From positions 60,001 through 124,000 of the forward strand of contig JAKOGI010002227.1 in the NCBI GenBank assembly GCA_029747015.1: 64,000 nt of DNA, read 5' to 3'. The position numbers were made by a program, and so were the translations under genes. Below the pieces are notes generated by a model that was not told the DNA's origin, ran no database searches, and worked only from the letters and a program-made list of their open reading frames with translations. Shown piece by piece: positions 1-12,260 of this stretch; position 1 is the stretch's first letter; every line of letters begins with the position of its first letter. This DNA is from Carnegiea gigantea (lineage: Eukaryota > Streptophyta > Magnoliopsida > Caryophyllales > Cactaceae).

Positions 1-1429
1 AATTTAGAAACAAAGTCCTTGATTATAAAGAAGTGTATAACCAATTGCCTCCTATTATATCTGCTAATCAAATCTACAACCCTTTTCAAAACTGGAAGTA
101 GATCGAATATAAGAAGTCACAAGCGGGGGAAAGGGAAAGTGAAGAACAGCTAGTTGGAGCAAGACAGAATCAACAAAACATAGCAATCTATCCCAAATGA
201 AGATAATAGAGTTATACATAGACCTCATCAGAGAATCAAGGCACAACAGAACCCACAATTGGTTGGAATCAACACACAAACCAAACCACAAAATTAAACT
301 GCAAATAGAGAAGAGGAGGAAATCCAACGCTAAGAAAAAAAAAACTAACCAAACCAAACCAAACCAAACCAAAATAGGGGAATGCATAGCTGAAACCTAA
401 ATTCTAAAGTTCTTGAGCCAAGTATTTGGAATTCAAAACCAAACAAAAATATTCACGCGCAAATTGAAAACCTAGAGTTCTATTATTCTTATTTGGGTGC
501 TACAGTTTCAAATCTAGAAAGAAAATAGCTTTGAACAAAATCGAAAAGAAAATTCTAGGCTATGCTATTATCCCTCAATTCCTTTGCTATCACTAATTAT
601 AGCCGCCTCTAGTTCATTCTTCTTTATTGCCTCCATTGAACTTAATTTTAACCCAAGCTTGTAACTAAACTATTAAAGTCTATTAATAAAATGAAGTGAG
701 ATAATGATGATGGAGGTAGGAGTAACGACTGGTATCAATGTTAGGTGATTGACGGAGGAGAGAGATGGAGGTGAAGTTATGAGTTATGGCAAGTAAAGGA
801 GCGAGGAGGATGAAGGGGCATCAAAGCTCATGCTCTCTGGTCTGCAAAAAGAGGGCAAAGAAGAAGCAGGAGGTGTGAGGAGAGGGGATATGTGCCTCAT
901 GCATGGTTTATTAAGTGAAGGAGGGGTTGGGTTTGTGTAGGTAGCGCTAGGCCTGAGAAGAAGACGCCCATATGGAGGGATAGAAGGAGAGCAGCTAAGA
1001 ATAGGGGGGAAAGGCGTTGGGCTAGGCCCGCGACAAAGAGATAGGCGTGATAAGGGATAGGTGGTGGCTAGCGTTGGCCCGTGCGAGGATGGGGGTGAAT
1101 TGGGCTTCAACAAGCAAGAAGAGAGCAAGCCTAAAGAATTAAAGGAAGACAGCTAAAGAAGTTGGGTAGCAGACTAGGCAAAGCGCGGGACCTATGCCAA
1201 TGAGTCATTAGTTCTGCTTGTATCCTTTATTTTGTTTCCTTCTTTATTTCCATCCACATGATCTAATCATCTTCTTGATACAATTTTTTCACTAGATTTA
1301 TTTATCTTCTCAAGTTTTCCAAATTCCTACAAAATAAATAAAAACACATTAAAATCTAATTTAATAATTTATTATAAGCAAATATTAGATAATAAAAGCG
1401 CATAAAATATCATAATTTCATGCTGAACA
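1..1429. other. Intergenic, no gene seen
   Basis: No open frame here resembles a known protein. An AACCA pentanucleotide run lies at about 345-373. The stretch at about 690-1140 is purine-rich on the plus strand, which explains a spurious minus-strand open frame there. Confidence 0.6.
345..373. repeat. (AACCA)n microsatellite
   Basis: About five and a half tandem copies of AACCA follow an A-rich run. It is a simple repeat with no sign of function. Confidence 0.85.
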
Positions 1430-1925
1430 GTATCTTAGAGGCCATATTGATATAATTACCAACATCTATGATTAGGCCACAAACTTTGCCTCTAATGGTG
1501 CACATTAATTAAAGATTTGTTCCCTTTGGCTATCTTTATAAGAGCCTTCGTGACACATGGGGATCTCTTAATCAATAACAATTCTCCCACATCCAGAGTG
1601 ACCAAAGTAGACACATCAATTGCTCCCTCTTCTTTGATGTATTCTTCCTCAAGGACTTAAATCTATTATACCTCCCTAATGGTAAGGGTCTTTCTATTGT
1701 GACAACCAACTTGAAAATATCCAAAACCATGACACTTGAAGCATTTCTTTCATTCCAATTTCTTAGGTAGCTTATTACCCATTTTCTTTTCCTTATCAAC
1801 AGCTTTGACTTGTAGGGTTGGGGTTTCAAATTCAATGTTAGTGCAGGGATTTGTAGTAAAGGAAGTATGAAAGGATTTTCTATCTTTAAGTTGCTTCTCA
1901 ACTTTGATTGCACACAACATCAATT
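1430..1925 (-). pseudogene. Ty3/gypsy gag-protease remnant
   Basis: Read on the minus strand, about 1760-1700 encodes a CCHC-type zinc knuckle, CFKCHGFGYFQVGC, in which the usual histidine is tyrosine. Further along, about 1500-1440 reads RGKVCGLIIDVGNY, the conserved block around the retropepsin aspartate of plant Ty3/gypsy gag-pol proteins, with DVG where DGG is usual. The two blocks are in the normal order and about the normal distance apart, but stops and frameshifts separate them. No LTR or integrase was found nearby, so this is a truncated fossil. The assignment rests on two motifs read by eye. Confidence 0.6.
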
Positions 1926-3419
1926 GAAATAAAGGAAATACTCAAATTCACCACTATCCTAGAGAGATAAAGAAAATTGAGATTGTTGTAGAGAGATAAA
2001 AACCATCAAGCTTTTTATTTCATAATCCAAATTCAAATCTAAAAATATTACAAGGAATTAAGCTATTAAATAGTGAGGTGCCCTCCTCTCCAAGCTTTGT
2101 ATCAACCAATAGAATGCAAAGAAAACAATCAATAAAATTTTAGCTAGTTATACAATTAAAAGGGAGACCACTAGATAGATTACTAAGCTGATATTTCTTG
2201 TACGTATATAAGCTTGGTGGTACTTTGTACTATCTTAAATGGAGGAATTTTTGGAAGATATTTCTAGGACAAGTTTTTGGAAGTGTCTACCAACCTTCCA
2301 TAAAAGCCTAGCTCCTAAATCATCTATTTATTGGCCCAATTAAGTTTTTGATTAAAATCATGCATTTACAAACCTACACTGACCCTTGTACGGTTAAAGC
2401 TCTATATCTCGCTCAATACTTGGAATCACAAGGTGATCCATAGCTTTTTGAAAGATATACATTGTGGATATTTATCCATGTGTAGTTTGCCAATATTGGA
2501 ACCCGCTTTCCTATTCAAAATTAAGCTAGAAGTTGAAGTGAAAATCCTGACCGAAACTTGAAAATGAATAAGAAGTGGCTTTGGAGAATAATTATCTAAG
2601 CTCTTTATTTATGGCTACTAATTTCCTTACCATACTCTCCTTTAAGGCCCAAGTGCGTATAGGCCTACGACGCTATTCCCCTAATGCTGTGTTTCCTTGA
2701 GCAATTAATGGAGCCCTGTGCCTCGAACCCATGCCATGTGTGGAGAACCTTAGTGTTGGTGGCTTGCTCTACATCAGATGGCCAATGTGACATTTGATCA
2801 TAGGTCGTCATTTGATAAGTTGGGTTAATGTAAAATTATTATTTTCTAAAAAAATAATTATGAGATTATATTACCTTGGACCATGAAGTAATCAGATTAT
2901 GTAATTTTTCTAATAAATTACATTATCTATACACTATTTATACACTATTTTTTTGCATAATCTTACCTTATCATTTAGGTAAATACATGTCATAACTTAG
3001 TGTAGATAAATAATATGAGTCAAGGGTTATCGACCTCACTTTTAAAGTTGTGCGGCATTTTCTTACCCTGACAAAAAATTTAGGGGTGTTTTATTTTTTA
3101 GAACTTCTTTGCAACTCCTTGCAATTTTCTTCAACTTCTTTCAACTTCTTCCAACATCTAGCTCTATTTATTCAATCTATATATATAAAAAAAAGCCTAA
3201 AGAGATGAGTAGCAAAATTAATGTTGCATAATGTGATAGGAGGAATATCAAATGATAATTAGCTCCTCTAATGAATGTTGGGAGCTGGGAAGTAAATCTA
3301 ATCCCTTATTTATTTATTGTTTTGGTAAGAAAGGTAGGTACTATAATCTAGACGACCCCTCTCTCAAGGGTTCTCTCCAGATTATCCTCAAAAAGGATGC
3401 AATAAAAGTCTCTATACGA
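1926..3419. other. Intergenic, no gene seen
   Basis: AT-rich sequence without a recognisable gene. It may include the 3' part of the LINE that begins at 6579, but no clear poly-A tail or target duplication was found. Confidence 0.5.
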
Positions 3420-4171
3420 GACTTGATTCCATAATACTGTCGAGTGAAGAGTGAGTCCTAACTTTGCTAGCCAATCAGTTACATAATTACCTTATCTAAA
3501 AATATGTAATTACTTGGTTACATGATTGAAAGTAAGAATGGATATCATGAATAAGAATTTTGATTTCCCATGGTGCTTAAATATGACCTTGATTGCTTTA
3601 GTGAGGATTCTATTATCGCCTTCGATATGTATGTTTTGTGTATCCTGCTTGTACTAGGGATCTAATCCCATTCTCATTGTTTTTGGTTCTATAACTAAGA
3701 TTAATGCCACTTCCAGGTTGACTGCTACTACTTGAATAAATCTTCCTGCGAATTGCGTATGACATAGTCACCTGCCGCTTAATGAGATAATTTGGACCCG
3801 TTAAAATTGATATTGATGAACCCTTCTTGTGGCTTTCTGCACGCTATCTGATATATCTTCTTACGGTTGGTGGTTGGATGGTGTGGGATTGACGGTTGAA
3901 TTAATTGTGTAGGTTTATGCCTAATGGGCCATTCAGCACTAGCTTTCTCTAATCAACATGGTCAAGGTATTTCATCACAAAATACCTTATTATCCCTAGC
4001 TATCCATAAGCTCTATAGAAGTGCAACTATTCTATCCATCTTAAGAAAATGGTTAGAGGTTTCTAAATTGGATAACCAGCTTCGTACACTGTTGGAGGTT
4101 TTAGAAGGCGCATTGATAGTGACCTAATTATGATCATTTGCAAGCCCCCACACCTCCTTTGTAGCACGACA

Positions 4172-4531
4172 TCAAAGCAATAGATGTTCTGTGTCTTTAA
4201 TTTCTTCAACATAGAGAGGACAAATTGCCTCAATTTGTAGTTGTCTTGTTAAGATGGTTCCCCTTGTGGGAAGTGATGCATGGCAAAGTTGCCAAAGAAA
4301 CATTTTTAACTTTGGCATACTATCTAGATTCCAAATCCAATAGTATTCCCTTAAAGGGAATTTTTTAACATCCAAACCATTAGCAGCCCAACTCGTTTTC
4401 TTGGGCGAGAATTCACCATTTCCTAAAAGTTCCCAACAAATTGAGTCAGGAGCAGGATGGCAGGCTATCATCTGTAAAAAGAAGGCAGAGGATTTTGTCC
4501 GCTCCAGGAGCAATTTTAAAGCCAATACCAC
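4172..4531 (-). pseudogene. LINE zinc-binding (zf-RVT) segment
   Basis: This 119-codon open fragment contains the zf-RVT pattern of plant LINE-derived proteins: a YYWIWNLDSMPKLKMFLWQL core, then LPTRGTILTRQ and a C-x2-C-like stretch ending in EHLLL. In such proteins the segment follows the reverse transcriptase domain, and that is its position here. It has no start of its own and is a surviving piece of the LINE ORF2. Confidence 0.75.
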
Positions 4532-5713
4532 ATTTCTTTTTTATTTTCTCTTTTCATACTATTCTTATGAGAACTTCCATACAAATGATAAATAAATATG
4601 ATGACAAATGGTCTCCTTGGTGGATACCTCCTCATTGGCATAAAGAAACCACACATCTCATCATTCACAATGATAGAGTATGTTACTGTGGTTACACATT
4701 CTTTGATCAAAACTATCCTTTTATTTTTTAATGGAATTCCAATTGCTTGAGGGCTTCGAAAACGAATGCCCATTCTACTCCGTCCCAAGCTTTTTTCATA
4801 TCAAGTTTAGGAACCACCCATAATTTTTTGGCTCTCTTGTTCTTGAATTTACTCATGGCCTCATCAGTGAGAAGGACTTACCATGGATTAATTGTTTTGG
4901 CACAAATGCACTTTGCACTTTATTTATTATATTTTCCAATATAGGGTGCATTCTATTATCAAGAATTTTTATAATGATTTTGTAAAAGCTATAGCATAAG
5001 CTAATAGGACGGAATTAGGCTATTGTAATTGGATTATCCACTTTGTGGATAAGCATTATAAGCATATGGTTAATTTGTTTAAGTATCTTACCATCGTGAA
5101 AGAACGACTTAATTGCTTGACACACATTTTGTGGATGATGTGCCAGTAGCACTAAAGAAACGTTACTCCAAAACCATCTGGTCTTGGAGCTTTATAGTTG
5201 TCCATCTGCAAGATAGGTTCCTTGATTTCTTGATCTTGGATAGGTCATAGAAGGAAGTCATTATATGCCTAAAACCATCTTTGGTAACTTGAATTCAATG
5301 TTAGGTGCATTAGCATGTCAATATTTAAATCTTGCTATGAACTCATGTACAAATTGTTGCTAAATTTGGCTAGTTTCATCCACCCAAACTCCAAAAGAGT
5401 CTTTAATTTTGGTAATTTTACTATGAGTTTTTTGTGTTTTCATAGTATGATGAAAGTAGCGAGAGTTCCTATCATCATTGACTAACCATTTGTTTTGTTA
5501 TCAGTTTATCCCAGTATTTCTCATTAAAAAGATGCATTTTCTCCCATTGCTTGATAAGTCTGTAATGCCAGCTTTAGGCGGGCATTATTACATTGGTCTT
5601 TAAGCTTTTGATCTACCTATAATAATTTCTCCTCATTTCATTTAAGCATTTGCTTAAAATTCACAATGGTATGTTTGCTCTATGTTTTTAGATCTAGTTT
5701 AATCTTTTTAAGA

Positions 5714-6073
5714 TTATGTGCTACCCGATAATGAGTGTTGGTATTGTCGGTTTCCAATTTTGTTTGACCACTTGTGGGTATTTGTCCTGATAATTAGCCT
5801 ATGAATGTTGATACTTAAAAGTTGTCCCCTTTCTAGGGAGGAGTGTGTTGATTCCGTGTTAATAAGCTCATATGTATGGTCAAAGTAGGTAAAAGGACCA
5901 TTCAACACTGGATAATTAGTGAATAACTTAAGGCAGTCTTCCCTAAATATAATTCTGTCTAATTTTTCATAAATTAACTTGCCACGTAATAGTTTTTTCC
6001 AAGTAAATATTCTTCCCTGAACATTAGCATCACATCCTTTACTATATACTAAAAATTCTTTATGTCTACACAC
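5714..6073 (-). pseudogene. LINE endonuclease fragment
   Basis: This 119-codon open fragment matches the C-terminal half of a plant LINE apurinic-type endonuclease. It reads GRIFTWKKLLRGKLIYEKLDR, then a region with the usual spacing to FTYFDHTYEL, where SDHxP is typical. The serine-aspartate-histidine catalytic motif is altered to FDH. It is continuous with the endonuclease start at 6579 apart from frameshifts. Confidence 0.7.
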
Positions 6074-6111
6074 TTTACTACCATTAAGCTTAGTTCACCA
6101 ACTTTTCCTAT

Positions 6112-6169
6112 AAGCTTGCAACATTTCATTAAAATCACCCAAGCTTGTAACATTTCATTAAAATCACCC
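6112..6169. repeat. 29-bp tandem duplication
   Basis: Two adjacent 29-bp copies beginning AAGCTTG differ by one base. They lie inside the decayed LINE endonuclease region and look like a local duplication made after the insertion died. Confidence 0.85.
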
Positions 6170-6579
6170 ATGATACACCAAGATATATCAATGACGTCAT
6201 TAGGTTGCCTGAGATGATACCAAAATTCATCTTTTTCTCATTCTTATGCCAGTGCATAAATAACTGAACGCATAAATTTTTTCAAATTAATTTTGTCATA
6301 CACTATACAGTGTATTATTCAAGTTTCCTTTGCAATAACATTAACATCTACATTTTCTTCATTCCACAATAGGCAAATTCCTCCCATGTGATTTGGGGGA
6401 GGTATGGTAGAATACCTATGATATCGAAGCCTTTTAACTATCAAATCTACATTTTGTTAGTTCAACATTGTTTCCAATAATATTAAGATATCTGGTTTGA
6501 TTGTTCGATTAGTGAATCCCACCTCATGCTGGAATTGAGATTTCTTAGCCCCTTGGACATTCCAACATATAATTTTCAT

Positions 6580-7909
6580 ATCTATAAGTAATAAAGAGAA
6601 AAATGTTTCCACTTTTTGGCAACTGATCAAGAGGATCGGTCAAAGGCATGTGCTTCCACTTTGTATCTATTGATCCAATGAATTGGTTAGTAACATGGTG
6701 TTGGAATAATTACAACCAATCCGTTATCCCAACTAATCCGCAAAACAATGTGTGATTCCACAATGTGTCTGATTATCCATTGAATCGGTCCGTAATATGG
6801 TCTTGGGAATAGAGTTCTAATACTCCATTCTACTCACCAGAGAAAATGGTCTTTGAAATAGAGTTGATATATACCATTTTCACTCATCCACGGTAAAGAT
6901 AACAACTTTACATTATGTGATGTAAGCACAGAATTCTTTACAAATCCAATAACAAAAATCAACAAATAAAATAACAATTTTGTGGCATAGTAATTGCTTC
7001 ATGTTCATGTTGTGTCATCCCCTTTCCTGCACTTTGAGTATCCTCATTATCTTGAGAAGGTTTCTTGCTTTCCCTACAAATCAAATAGCGAAAAATACGA
7101 CCGGTGAATGAAAAACTTCCATAAGTATGCACTTTACAAGTTTGCGAAGTTGTTGCTTCATAATATTATGAAAAGAATAGTTAATCCATTTAAAGTTAAC
7201 TTCATATCTAAATAAAACATTGAACCAATCAATTCTAAAATAAATTTTTTCGAAGGATCTTAACAAGCAAATCTAATTTTAATAGAAATCCTTCTTTAAG
7301 CTTGTGATCTATCAACCTTTTTCCTGGGTGTTAATCATGCACTTGAGCATGATAGGTTAACATGTGTCCCTTCTAACCCAACAAGAAGTTTCCACTACAC
7401 AAAAGAGATATGTGCCCAACATTTATGAAAATTTTAAGGCTCACAAATTGGCGTTTCTAGATATGACTAGAAGAACACTTATTCCAATCAATCCTATTAT
7501 CATGTCACATCCAATAAATGTACTACTCAGTGCTGAAACAAAAGTGGCCCAGACACATTGAAAAGCAGAGTTTGCTTCAGAGAATTCAAAGAGGCACTAA
7601 TATAATGAACTAAAAAGGTCTCAGAAAACCAATAGTTTTATAATCCTTCATCATTGACTAAGAAGCTTGTCATGTACATCGAGCGTACCCAAGGCCACCT
7701 ATGAATTTTGATTCTAGTATCACTAGCGTGTGCTTGAGTATTGGTATCAACAAGAAAATCATGCCAATATTCATGCCAATAATCATGATAGTTATGCAGA
7801 AAATAGGTAACAGCAAGTGCATGTCGAGCAAGTTTAGATATACATCATAAATACTAGTGTACAAGACCTCAGCTATTCTAAGTATAGCATCCTTGGTCAA
7901 ACTAGAAGC
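6580..7909. other. Intergenic, no gene seen
   Basis: No recognisable coding sequence, RNA gene or mobile-element end was found. Short open frames here (for example 7364-7561 plus and 7670-8002 minus) have no family features, and the second runs into an LTR. Confidence 0.55.
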
Positions 7910-7914
7910 AACCT
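7910..7914. repeat. Target-site duplication AACCT (left)
   Basis: AACCT directly abuts the TGTTGA start of the left LTR. The same five bases follow the CAACA end of the right LTR at 18966-18970. This fixes the ends of the first Sirevirus. Confidence 0.93.
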
Positions 7915-9492
7915 TGTTGAATTCCAAGAGTACACAACCACAAGAGGGGGGTGAATTATGGTGGCCGATTTTCGCCAAATAACTGACAAACAGCCGTAGC
8001 ACTTGATTGCAGAGACTGTTCGTAAATCACAAACAACCTTAAGCCTTGTTTGCAGCGGTTGTTCCCAATTGGTTCAGTAGCAAAATTCAAAGTAATAAAT
8101 GCGGAAATAAAGCACACACAATTTTTACGTGGAAAACACCTCTAGCCCAACTGAGGTGTGAAAAACCACGACCTACCTCGTGTAGGATTTAACCACTTCA
8201 CTAACGGGCTGAATACGTTACAAAAGTAACACTCCTTGTTACAACTTGTAACCCACATAACCTTCTTCCCTAAGACAGGTTACGCCACGTCTAATCACAC
8301 TATATTGGACACGTCCAAAGTCCACTCGACTATGGACACACTCACTCACTTTCTGATCGGAGAATAGGGGTACAAAACACCTTACTGGGGGTGCTTCTGA
8401 CTTAAGCAGATGTAAGGTACAATGAAGTCCTATTATGCCAATATATTGAAAGCTCAGTTAAGCACAAGCCTGTCACGGTTTTTCTCTTTGAAATGCAGCT
8501 TTTGGAAATCTCTTACTTCTTGTGTAAAAACCGGATATCTAAATGGGAGAGAAGATTTCATTATTTAAACACACAAACCCAACGGCTAATACTTTCAAAA
8601 AGGATAACAAAATCTTCTACTATTGGCAGCTTAGGGAGTTTCTTCAAATAAGATTCCCAATGGCTAGAGAAGATAAGATTTTACTAAAATAAGGGAATTT
8701 GATTTTTCAAGGGATAAAAACTAATTACCCACTAAATATAGCTGTGCAGATTTAGCCCAAAAAAAGGATAAAGATTTCGGTTCCAAATTTGAAATCAATC
8801 ACGGCCTAAAAATAAGGGATAAGAATTTTGAAAAGAGATCCTTAGCAAAAACGGTTTTGCAATCTTTTTCAAATCAAAAATAATCCTTTTTAGAACTTAA
8901 TTAGTTAGCCTAGGATTTCATAAAAAGATCCTTTAGAGCTGGCACCCAACCAAAGGAAATTTACTGGTAAAACAGTCAGTCGAGGCTGCTGCAGTTTCAG
9001 GAACACCTTAGGCACCCTGTTTTCAGGGTTGTTTGAAATTGGTGTTCCAAAGCAAATGTCAAAAACTGTTTTAAGAAGTGTTAAATTGAGACTTTCAAGA
9101 TTGGTATATTAACAAGAGTCTAAAAGATAAAAACTAAACCAAACCAAGACTTCTTGTTGTAAGAATCAGTCATCTTGTCAAGAATAAATATGCTGCTCCA
9201 AACACCTTGGTCACCTTGATTCCTCGGGTGATCTTGTATAGCTGAATGTAAGAACTTGTTCCTTAAGACTTAGCCAACTGTTTGGCGAGATTTGTTGTTT
9301 GCTGATCTTGTATCACTGAAGCTTGGAACCTGTTCCTAAGACTTGTTCTCAACATTTAGCATCCAGGTTAATACGAATATTACAAACAACAGTGTAGGCC
9401 CTGTTTGGAGAGCTTGTTTGGAACAACATTACTTAGACAAATATGTTACACTTGGATTTGTTATCATCAAAACTAAATATAATTATGCAACA
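7915..9492 (-). repeat. 3' LTR of element A
   Basis: This 1578-bp direct repeat matches 17386-18965. It begins TGTTGAATTCC and ends CAACA on the plus strand. Because the element reads on the minus strand, this is its 3' LTR. Confidence 0.95.
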
Positions 9493-9507
9493 AATTCCCC
9501 TTTTTGA
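9493..9507 (-). promoter_or_regulatory. Polypurine tract of element A
   Basis: On the minus strand a purine run, TCAAAAAGGGGAATT, lies directly upstream of the 3' LTR. This is where plus-strand DNA synthesis is primed. Confidence 0.8.
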
Positions 9508-9790
9508 TGATGACAAACCAAGTGACCATATTGACAAAAATTAAAAAAACTTTAAAACTTTAAAGAATGCTGATAGGGATCCACACTAGGTGCTAGGTCA
9601 TAGAGCAAGTCATATGGAAGTCATATGGTCAGACATCTTCCCCCTTTTGGCATCATTAAAAAGCATAAACAACGGGCAATCACATGGTGTTGGCAACAAC
9701 AAGAGATTTCATTAACAGCCCAGAGATATATAATACCAAACAAAAACATAAAGGGAGAGGGAAGAAAACATGAGGAAACATCCGACAGAA

Positions 9791-11806
9791 TTAGGGAGCA
9801 GTGGGTGATGGTGACTGTGAAGAAGGGATTTTGGGAGCAAGAGAAGAGAGAAGGGCTAGGAGGTCTTCATGGCGTTTGGCAGAGAGGGCCTTCTCTTCAT
9901 CTAAGGCAGCTTTGACAGCAGAGAGCTCTTCCTTGAGCCGAGAATTATCTTGAAGAACATCCTCAAGTTTCCCCGAGGAACGGCCAGGAACAGGGCGAGG
10001 TGGTCTGGTGCCCTGTTTGGAGGCAGAGCCCTCGGCCAAAGCATAGCCACACCCCATAAGGGTGTCAATCCCTATCTCATCAATGATTTGGGCAGCCACC
10101 TTCTTTTTGAGCTCTATCCCAAAATGCTCAAAGACCTTCGTCAGCAGAAAGCCATATCCAAGATCATGTGCCCGAGTAGTGTTTGCAATACGCGCAATAT
10201 GGCGAATCATAAGGGCAGGAAGGTTAATCGGTTCCTCCCTGTCCAATAGATCCACCAGGCACTGATTTAGGGCATCAGCCTGATTGCAACCCTGACCCCT
10301 TGGAATTATGTTCCTAATAATGACCATGAAGAGCAATTGATGCAGGGGGGTCATGTCACCCTTCTTCACAGAGGTGGGTGTTTGCAGACCCTGGTTTTGA
10401 CTTAACAGCTGTGAAAGCTCGAGCAGCCTGGCTGTCCCTAAGACAGACTTATCCTCCCTCACATACACATCAAAACCATGTGAGGGGACACCCAAAATGT
10501 CCCCCAGAGAGCGGGCATCAAATTGTACTTCTTTATCACCAATGGTGCTTGTCACCGCTCCTTCGGTGACAGCACAGTTGGCATAGAATTCAGCCAACTC
10601 TGGTCCAGAACACCCCAACTCGGTGTTTGCAAAGAGATCCAACCACTGCTGGGCTCTCAGTTTTTGCAGGAACACCTCTAACCCATGTTCCTGGAAAAAG
10701 GGAACTTTCACTATCTTCCCCCTCACTATGTTGCGCTTGAGCAGATGCGCAACCTTGGTAGAAGAAGGGGAGGTAGTGGTCTTTTTCGCTCTTTTGAGGG
10801 GAGGAACAGAAGAGGTAGTCTTAGGTGTAGCTGATTTGGAGAGAGAAGGGGTGAAGGTCTTTCTCTTGGGAGGGGCTGTTAGAGGAGAAGACTTAATGGC
10901 AGGGAGAGTGGTTTTCTTAGGAGGAGCTTGTTCTTCGGAGGACTCGGAGAACACCGGGGTCCCCTGTTTAAAGGGGGTGTTCTCAGAATCAGAATCCGAG
11001 AATCCCACAGAAGAAGAAGAGGAAGAAATTTCCTCAATGACTGGAGTGGAGGATTTTGTGGTTCTAGGAGTGGAGTAGAAGGCAATTCTTGCAGATTTGC
11101 GCGTGGGCTTAGCAGATTTTGGAGAAGAGGGGGCTGAGGCTTTTGAGGGTTGAGGCCTTGTTTGTGGCCTTAATCTAGGCGTTTTGCTACGCCTAGCCAC
11201 CATCTTAACCCTTTTTCTTTTCTCTCCGGTTTGGAAGACCGGAGTGGCTAACTCAGGCTCAGCAGGGGAAATGTTTCCACCGTGGCTTCCCCATGTTTCC
11301 AAGGATCTCTCCTCAGAACTTCCCCTCAGATCATCCCTTAGGTCCTCCTCACACACAAAATTGAGGGATTCAGACCTTATTTCAGCAACTGTTTCCTTTT
11401 CAGGGAACAGCCCAAAAGAACAGGGCTCAATAAGCTCAGAGAAGTCGACAGGGGACTCAAAGACTTCATCTTTAGACCCAAGATTTTCACCAGATTTCCC
11501 AACTTGGGCAGAGTTCTTTTCAGAAGGGGGGTAAATAGTTGATCCCTCAAATACCGCCAATTCCCAACCAAAATTGTAGGGAATGTCTTTCAAACCCAAG
11601 CCTACTGATTTTAGTCCGACACTCTTCAAAAACCAGAAGGGTTTGAAGCTAATTGGGCGAGGAGGACTAGAGGGTTTACCTTCTAGAATCGCCATTAAAA
11701 ACGGCGTGAAGACAACAAGGTCAGGACTTGTTCCTGAGGCTGATTCGAATGGCTTCCTTCCCCTGATTGAAGAAGCAGAACTTCCAGAGCCTTCGATTGA
11801 AGCCAT
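9791..11806 (-). CDS. Sirevirus env-like ORF (intact)
   Basis: A single uninterrupted frame of 671 codons runs from an ATG at 11806 to a stop at 9791, between the pol 3' end and the 3' LTR, where Sireviruses carry their env-like gene. Residues about 1-330 are rich in Ser, Pro, Lys and acidic residues, without fold hints. Residues about 390-600 look globular (PELAEFYANCAV, GDILGVPSHGFDVYV, HQLLFMVIIRNIIP) and resemble the domain databases call putative plant transposon protein. Residues about 615-650 form a likely coiled coil. I see no signal peptide and no clear membrane helix, so env-like describes position only and the function is unknown. gag and pol of the same copy are broken while this frame is open. 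A decayed relative lies at 42298-44125. Confidence 0.8.
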   Translation of the reverse strand: MASIEGSGSSASSIRGRKPFESASGTSPDLVVFTPFLMAILEGKPSSPPRPISFKPFWFLKSVGLKSVGLGLKDIPYNFGWELAVFEGSTIYPPSEKNSAQVGKSGENLGSKDEVFESPVDFSELIEPCSFGLFPEKETVAEIRSESLNFVCEEDLRDDLRGSSEERSLETWGSHGGNISPAEPELATPVFQTGEKRKRVKMVARRSKTPRLRPQTRPQPSKASAPSSPKSAKPTRKSARIAFYSTPRTTKSSTPVIEEISSSSSSVGFSDSDSENTPFKQGTPVFSESSEEQAPPKKTTLPAIKSSPLTAPPKRKTFTPSLSKSATPKTTSSVPPLKRAKKTTTSPSSTKVAHLLKRNIVRGKIVKVPFFQEHGLEVFLQKLRAQQWLDLFANTELGCSGPELAEFYANCAVTEGAVTSTIGDKEVQFDARSLGDILGVPSHGFDVYVREDKSVLGTARLLELSQLLSQNQGLQTPTSVKKGDMTPLHQLLFMVIIRNIIPRGQGCNQADALNQCLVDLLDREEPINLPALMIRHIARIANTTRAHDLGYGFLLTKVFEHFGIELKKKVAAQIIDEIGIDTLMGCGYALAEGSASKQGTRPPRPVPGRSSGKLEDVLQDNSRLKEELSAVKAALDEEKALSAKRHEDLLALLSSLAPKIPSSQSPSPTAP

Positions 11807-12260
11807 TTGAGCAAGAATTTGAGAAGGGTTAGGGTTTGAGAGAAGGAGATTTGCCAGGGTACTCGAGAGAAAAGAGAAAAGATATAAGAGAGAGGTAAAG
11901 ATTGCAAATTTAAAGGGTGAGAAGACGGCAAGATCTTTTAAAGATCTTCCCGTTACAACGGGTGTTTGCCATAAGTAGCCGCCACTCTATCCTCGGGAAG
12001 GCGTGTAATTTAAAACATTTAAACACTAGCTACACATATTTGACAATCAAGGAACATACCTGTTCTTGCTGCTTGTTCTTGAATACGAATCATCGGTAAT
12101 GAGAGTAACATGCCCAATCATGTTGGCTTTTAACACGCATCCGCATTCTGCAATCTATATATATATTCAAATAGCACAAAGATTCGACTGCAAACATTGC
12201 TATGGACAAATTGCATCCGCAACATATAAGAGTTGCGAACAGGGGGAGAGAACAGGTTTC

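Larger units (their letters stand above)
3420..6579 (-). mobile_element. Decayed LINE (non-LTR) retrotransposon, ORF2 remnant
   Basis: The minus strand carries the modules of a plant L1-type LINE ORF2 in the right order. An endonuclease start reads MKIICWNVQGAKKSQF at 6579, and the endonuclease body at about 6030-5860 includes GRIFTWKK and KLDRI. Reverse transcriptase pieces are KAPRPDGF (about 5190), FRPISLC (about 5010) and WDGVEWAF (about 4780). A reverse-transcriptase-associated zinc-binding segment lies at 4172-4531, and an RNase H remnant has IEGDNRIL (about 3620) and DWLAKLGL (about 3465). Frames shift and stops interrupt throughout. The gap between reverse transcriptase and zinc-binding segment is shorter than usual, so the catalytic part is probably deleted. 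ORF1 was not seen. The element is immobile. Confidence 0.75.

Noticed and set aside
784..1128. 114-codon minus-strand ORF rich in Ser and Pro
   Set aside because: It is the complement of a purine-rich stretch, with no domain and no homologous pattern; composition alone explains the open frame.
7670..8002. 110-codon minus-strand ORF with hydrophobic segments
   Set aside because: It runs across the LTR boundary at 7915, so it arose by the insertion. No family features.
10623..11078. 151-codon plus-strand ORF
   Set aside because: It lies antisense to the env-like ORF, whose Ser/Pro/Lys-rich codons leave the opposite strand open. It is a shadow frame.
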